Source of the DNA: Palsa-504 sp963787645
GTDB lineage: Bacteria > Actinomycetota > Actinomycetes > Streptosporangiales > Streptosporangiaceae
Length of the DNA: 64,000 nucleotides
Assembly (NCBI GenBank): GCA_963787645.1
Contig: CAWBDS010000002.1
Coordinates: 372,001-436,000, forward strand
Direction of reading: 5' to 3'
The notes under the pieces were generated by a model, which saw nothing but the letters and a program-made list of their open reading frames with translations, was not told the origin of the DNA and did not search any database. Shown in pieces: positions 60,386 through 64,000 of the stretch (the stretch's first letter is position 1; every line of letters begins with the position of its first letter). Both the position numbers and the translations under genes were made by a program.

Positions 60386-61336
60386 CGGTGTCGCCTCGGC
60401 GATCAGCAGCCGGTCACCGGCGCCGATGACCGGGTCCTCGGTGATGCCGAGGGAGAAGCTGCCCTCGTGGACCAGCCCGAGCACCAGCCCGGCGCGCTCG
60501 TCCCGGATCGCGCTCAGCGCCCGGCCGACCATGGCCGGCTCCGCGTCGATCTCGGCCAGGATGTCCCGGCCCGACTCGACGAGCTGGGCGATCAGCTCAC
60601 CAGCGTGCGGCGTCTCGAGCGAGGTGGCCAGCGTGCGGGCCACCAGGTCCTGCGTCGACACGGCGTGCTGTACGCCGAGTTCGCACAGCGCCTCCCGCAC
60701 CGCCGCCGAGCTGACCAGCGCGGTGATGGGCAGGTCGGGCGCCTGCTTGCGCAGGATCACGGCGCTGACCAGGACCTCGCCGTCGCTGCTGCCGGTCAGC
60801 AGGGCCTGCTGGGCGCCCTCGGGTTTGGCCTTGCGGATCGTGGCCGGCTCGGTCGGGTCGCCGCGGACCAGGTGCACGCCGTGGCGGACCTTGGCCGGTT
60901 CCACGTCGGCGGCTAGCACCACCGGGATCCCGGCCTCCTCCAGCACCTCCAGGATCGCGGGCACGGCGGGGTTCATCCCGACCACGAGCCGGTAGGTGCC
61001 CTGCGGGAACTGGCTTTCCATGCTGAGTATCCTCCGGATTCCGGCTACGGCGGCGCCGCCCGTGGCCAGCGCGAACACCGCGGCCAGCAGCGGGATGGTG
61101 GTCAGCATGACCGCCGAGGCGATCAGCCGCCCGATGCCGTTTTTCGGGGTCACGTCGCCGTAACCGACCGTCGTCCCGGTGGTGACCGCCCAGTACAGCC
61201 CGGTGCTGAACGGAATGCTCTGGGATAGCGAGAACAACCCGGCACCCAGCAGCACGCAGGCCACGGCGCTGGCCAGCAGCGCGGCGATGTGCTTTCGGCT
61301 CGGTTGGCCGAACATGCGCACCAGGAGAGCTATCAC
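60368..61336 (-). CDS. Potassium channel with regulatory NAD-binding domain
   Basis: 322 residues. N-terminal two transmembrane helices (HIAALLASAVACVLLGAGLF and LIASAVMLTTIPLLAAVFAL) flank the selectivity filter TTGTTVGYGDVTP. A cytoplasmic RCK/TrkA-N domain follows from about residue 115 (YRLVVGMNPAVPAILEVLEE), then a TrkA-C-like C-terminus ending in GDRLLIAEATP. The Rossmann glycines are not the standard GxGxxG, so ligand binding may differ. Ends in a bidirectional terminator hairpin. Confidence 0.88.
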   Translation of the reverse strand: MIALLVRMFGQPSRKHIAALLASAVACVLLGAGLFSLSQSIPFSTGLYWAVTTGTTVGYGDVTPKNGIGRLIASAVMLTTIPLLAAVFALATGGAAVAGIRRILSMESQFPQGTYRLVVGMNPAVPAILEVLEEAGIPVVLAADVEPAKVRHGVHLVRGDPTEPATIRKAKPEGAQQALLTGSSDGEVLVSAVILRKQAPDLPITALVSSAAVREALCELGVQHAVSTQDLVARTLATSLETPHAGELIAQLVESGRDILAEIDAEPAMVGRALSAIRDERAGLVLGLVHEGSFSLGITEDPVIGAGDRLLIAEATPTGRRR

Positions 61337-61386
61337 GGCCCTTATCGTGCCCTACCGCGGCCGCCGGGCGACCCGGGACCGCCGTA

Positions 61387-62442
61387 TTACCCGGCGTGGT
61401 GCCGCCGGTAATGCTCGGCGAGCACGTCGTCGCCGAAGTCGTCGGCCGGGTTCCGCCAGGCCGAGTGGATGTGGTTGCCGTTGCTCTGGGTGTTGTCGTG
61501 CTCGATGAGCAGCGTGGGCCCCTGGACCCGGAAGTAGTGCCGTTCCCCGGGCAGCGTGCCGCCCGCCCAGGCGAACCACAGGTTGTCCAGCCCGGCCTGC
61601 TCCAGCGCATGCAGTTGCGCCCCGGCCACCTCGTCGGGCAGCCGCCGCGCGAACGACCCGACCAGCGCGGCCAGGTCGTCGAGCTGGATCCGGGTCAGCG
61701 CGGAACCCGTGATGCCCTTCGGCCCGGTGCGCACGTAGCTCAGCACGTCGCGCTCGTGCTCGCTGAGGACATAGTCCGGCTCGGGACCGAACACCGGATC
61801 GGGCCGTTCGACCTCGCCGATCCTGGGCACCATCCGGGTGGCCAGGTCCGGTGGTGACCGGTGGTAGATGATCGCCGTCCGCCGCTGCTCGGCGGTCAGC
61901 GAGGTGACGAACTGGAAGCCGAGTTCCTCGTCGTCGGCCAGCGGGGCCAGCAGCCCGTAGGACGCGGGCTCGGCGCCGAGCAGGCACGGGGTGGGGGAGA
62001 CCCACCGGCCGTCCACGATCGTGAAGTTCAGTGACACGTGATGCCCGGCCACCTGCCAGCCCCACGCCTGGTCGCCCGGCGACCCGAACACCTTGAAGCT
62101 GTACCGCTCCGGATCGAACAGGTCGGCATGCGCGGGCGCCAGCATCCGCAGCACGTGCTCCATGGCCATCACCGAGACGACCTTGGCGTACCCCGGCAGG
62201 CTGGTCCCGGCCGCGATCAGCTCGTGGGCCCGCCGCCGCTGCGCGTCGTCCAGCGCGCCGAGCGGCAGGCCGTCGCGGTCCAGCGACGGCAGGAACGACC
62301 AGTCGCGCCGCTCCTCGCCGAACGGAAGACACGCCCGCCGCCGCTGCCCGGCGGTCAGCGCGGCCACGAACGCCCCCGCGGCCGCCGCCATCCGGCCCGC
62401 CGTCTGTGGTACCGGCAGGCGATCGACCTCACCCATCGTCAT
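61387..62442 (-). CDS. DUF3500 family protein
   Basis: 351 residues without membrane segments. DUF3500 features: DWSFLPSLDRDGLPLGALDD, FKVFGSPGDQAWGWQVAGHH, VSLNFTIVDGRWVSPTPCLLGAEPA, and the C-terminal HNTQSNGNHIHSAWRN-like motif (EHDNTQSNGNHIHSAWRNP). The His/Asp/Asn-rich tail suggests metal binding. Function is unknown in the literature I am aware of. Its upstream motif (62456-62483) is shared with two other genes. Confidence 0.82.
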   Translation of the reverse strand: MTMGEVDRLPVPQTAGRMAAAAGAFVAALTAGQRRRACLPFGEERRDWSFLPSLDRDGLPLGALDDAQRRRAHELIAAGTSLPGYAKVVSVMAMEHVLRMLAPAHADLFDPERYSFKVFGSPGDQAWGWQVAGHHVSLNFTIVDGRWVSPTPCLLGAEPASYGLLAPLADDEELGFQFVTSLTAEQRRTAIIYHRSPPDLATRMVPRIGEVERPDPVFGPEPDYVLSEHERDVLSYVRTGPKGITGSALTRIQLDDLAALVGSFARRLPDEVAGAQLHALEQAGLDNLWFAWAGGTLPGERHYFRVQGPTLLIEHDNTQSNGNHIHSAWRNPADDFGDDVLAEHYRRHHAG

Positions 62443-62455
62443 GAGTCTTTTTCTA

Positions 62456-62483
62456 CCGAACGGGCCGTGGTGCGTGCCCCCCG
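62456..62483 (-). promoter_or_regulatory. Shared upstream motif, copy 3 (DUF3500 gene)
   Basis: 28 bp, identical at 26 positions to 36619-36646, ending CCGTTCGG and followed by TAGAAAAAGA 2-12 bp before the ATG. The A-rich hexamer could be a -10 box for a leaderless transcript. Confidence 0.5.
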
Positions 62484-62563
62484 CCCCTGCCTAGCATTCG
62501 CAACAGCGACGCGGTGGCTGGTGTCGAGGTGCGGCAATGGGACTTTTCGCCCATCCTGGGACC

Positions 62564-63622
62564 ATGAGCGACGAGCACGGCCCCGGACACCACCACGAGC
62601 ACCCGCACCACGAGCACCCGCACCACGGCCACCCAAGCCCCGGGCGCATGCGCGCCTTCGGGCACCGCCTCGGGCACGCGATCCGGCCGCACTCGCACGA
62701 CCGGCAGACCGACGCGGCCCTGGAGGACTCGGCCGACGGCTGGCGGACGCTGTGGATCTCGCTGGCCGGGCTGGCCGCCACGGCGGGCGCGCAGGCGGTG
62801 GTGGTCGCGCTGTCCGGCTCGGTCGCGCTGCTCGGCGACACGCTGCACAACGCGGCCGACGCGCTGACCGCGGTGCCGCTCGGGGTGGCCTTCATGCTGG
62901 CCCGGCGTCGGCCCACCCGCCGCTACACCTACGGCTACGGCCGCGCCGAAGACCTGGCCGGCATCGCCATCGTGACCCTGATCGCGCTGTCCTGCCTGGT
63001 GACCGTGGTGACGGCCGCCCAGCGCCTGGCCCACCCGCGACCGGTCACCCACTTGGCCGCCGTGGCCATCGCGGCGGCCCTCGGCTTCGCCGGGAACGAA
63101 CTGGTCGCCCGCTACCGGATCCGGACCGGCCGCCGGATCGGCTCCGCGGCGCTGGTCGCCGACGGCCGGCACGCCCGCGCCGACGGGTTCACCTCGCTGG
63201 CCGTGCTGGCCGGAGCGGGCGGGGTGACTCTCGGCTGGACCTGGGCCGACCCGGTGATCGGCCTGGCCATCACCGCGGCCATCTTGGCCGTGGGCTGGCA
63301 GGCGGCCCGCGACGTCGGCGCCCGGCTGATGGACAGCGTGGACCCGGCGCTGACCGATACGGCCGAGGCGACCCTGCGGGCCACTCCCGGGGTGCTGGGC
63401 GCCGGGCCGGTCCGGCTGCGCTGGGTCGGGCGCCGGCTCCGCGCCGAATGCGCGATCCTGGTCGACCCGCACTGTTCGGTGGTCGAGGCCCACGCCGTCG
63501 CGGTCAGCGCGGAGCATCGCCTCATCCACGCCCTGCCCCACCTGGCCGCCGTCGTGGTGCACGCGGACCCGCTCGACGGCGCCGACCACCACGCGCTGCT
63601 GGCCGACCACGTCGCGGCCTGA
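62564..63622 (+). CDS. Cation diffusion facilitator (CDF) metal transporter
   Basis: 352 residues from ATG 62564. A His/Pro-rich cytoplasmic N-terminus is followed by six transmembrane helices. Metal-site motifs: LLGDTLHNAADALTAV (helix 2) and DGRHARADGFTSL (HxxxD, helix 5). C-terminal domain VEAHAVAVSAEHRLIHAL contributes the regulatory metal site. Exports Zn/Co/Fe-type divalent cations by proton exchange. Metal is not predictable from sequence alone. Confidence 0.88.
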   Translation: MSDEHGPGHHHEHPHHEHPHHGHPSPGRMRAFGHRLGHAIRPHSHDRQTDAALEDSADGWRTLWISLAGLAATAGAQAVVVALSGSVALLGDTLHNAADALTAVPLGVAFMLARRRPTRRYTYGYGRAEDLAGIAIVTLIALSCLVTVVTAAQRLAHPRPVTHLAAVAIAAALGFAGNELVARYRIRTGRRIGSAALVADGRHARADGFTSLAVLAGAGGVTLGWTWADPVIGLAITAAILAVGWQAARDVGARLMDSVDPALTDTAEATLRATPGVLGAGPVRLRWVGRRLRAECAILVDPHCSVVEAHAVAVSAEHRLIHALPHLAAVVVHADPLDGADHHALLADHVAA

Positions 63623-63633
63623 GGACGCGAACC

Positions 63634-64000
63634 TTAAACGCGCGGCAGGATCCCGGCCAGCAGCGTCCCCATCCGGCTGGCCGAAGCCCGGCCGGCCTCC
63701 ACCACGTCGACGTGGCTCAGGCCCTGCTCCGCCAGTCCCGCGGCCAGGTTGGTGACCAGCGAGACGGCGAGCACCTCGGCTCCGAGCTGGCGGGCCGCGA
63801 TCGCCTCCAGGCCGGTCGACATCCCGACCAGGTCCGCGCCGAGGCGTCCCAGCATGGTGATCTCGGCCGGGGTCTCGTAGTGCGGGCCGGGCATCATCGC
63901 GTAGACGCCTTCGGTCAGGCTCGGATCGGCCTGGCGGCCCAGCGCCCGCAGCCGCGCCGAGTACAGCTCGGTCAGGTCGACGAACCGCTGGCCGACCGAG
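63634..64000 (-). CDS. Purine nucleoside phosphorylase, C-terminal part (cut by window end)
   Basis: The visible 122 residues, beginning about 100 bases before ATG 63897 at the window edge, match the trimeric PNP family: the segment with VDLTELYSARLRALG, EGVYAMMPGPHYETPAE, and LGADLVGMSTGLEAIAARQLG, then SLVTNLAAGL. These include the substrate-binding Glu (YETPAE) and Met/Thr (GMST) positions. Cleaves purine nucleosides with phosphate; relates to deoC in nucleoside salvage. N-terminal half lies beyond 64000. Confidence 0.9.
   Translation of the reverse strand, partial: SVGQRFVDLTELYSARLRALGRQADPSLTEGVYAMMPGPHYETPAEITMLGRLGADLVGMSTGLEAIAARQLGAEVLAVSLVTNLAAGLAEQGLSHVDVVEAGRASASRMGTLLAGILPRV

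Overview
The window is high-GC DNA with strong G/C third-position bias, frequent GTG starts and dense ATGA-type stop/start overlaps. Together with the gene families present (DUF3054, DUF3500, DeoC with two ALDH-family genes, YtrA-type GntR with an ABC transporter, ECF sigma factor with a CHAT protease) this points to a filamentous or soil actinobacterium of the Streptosporangiales/Streptomycetales type; genus is not resolved from sequence alone. No rRNA, tRNA, transposase or CRISPR array was found.

Layout. 1-1.35 kb: gene remnants (PEBP-like, MarR-like and GNAT-like pieces joined by deletions). 1.4-10.2 kb: phosphotransferase, small membrane protein, phytoene-dehydrogenase-like oxidoreductase, a nitrilase fused to an alpha/beta hydrolase, a zinc alcohol dehydrogenase translationally coupled to an ArsR-type regulator, and a divergent MFS exporter. 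10.2-23.1 kb: a 16-bp tandem repeat before a sulfotransferase, then a carbohydrate-utilisation locus: GH43-like enzyme, and one long minus-strand operon encoding a family-5 solute-binding lipoprotein, two permeases, two ATPases, a secreted glycoamylase-like (GH144-type) protein and a GH39-like enzyme, next to a LacI regulator with two copies of a perfect operator in its own promoter. 23.1-31.6 kb: PhzF protein, NAD-dependent epimerase, a Tet(M)-like ribosomal protection protein with a leader ORF, and a YtrA/GntR-ABC operon with one intact and one deleted permease. 31.6-43 kb: a minimal threonyl-tRNA synthetase behind a Thr-codon attenuator, a truncated HerA-like ATPase, YCII, DJ-1/PfpI, DUF3054, an alcohol dehydrogenase, an HtrA-like protease, a glycosyltransferase pair with an SGNH hydrolase (the second GT and the SGNH gene are fused by a deletion), and a frameshifted amidase. 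43-45.8 kb: nitroreductase, radical SAM protein and a divergent carbamoyltransferase.

45.8-55.5 kb holds the most unusual region: a minus-strand cluster of ECF sigma factor, zinc-finger anti-sigma-like protein, CHAT caspase-like protease, ATP-grasp ligase, an unrecognised protein, and a STAND NTPase with pentapeptide-like repeats. Nearly all genes overlap or abut. I read it as a candidate signal-controlled conflict or programmed-death type system. 55.6-64 kb: deoC with two ALDH genes, a 0.67-kb repeat-rich intergenic region, VC0807-type membrane protein, a K+ channel, DUF3500, a CDF metal transporter and the C-terminal part of a purine nucleoside phosphorylase.

A recurring theme is damaged genes: at least three single-base frameshifts next to G/C runs and several mid-gene deletion junctions. 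These could be genuine decay or sequencing/assembly error, and the two explanations need to be separated before function is inferred.
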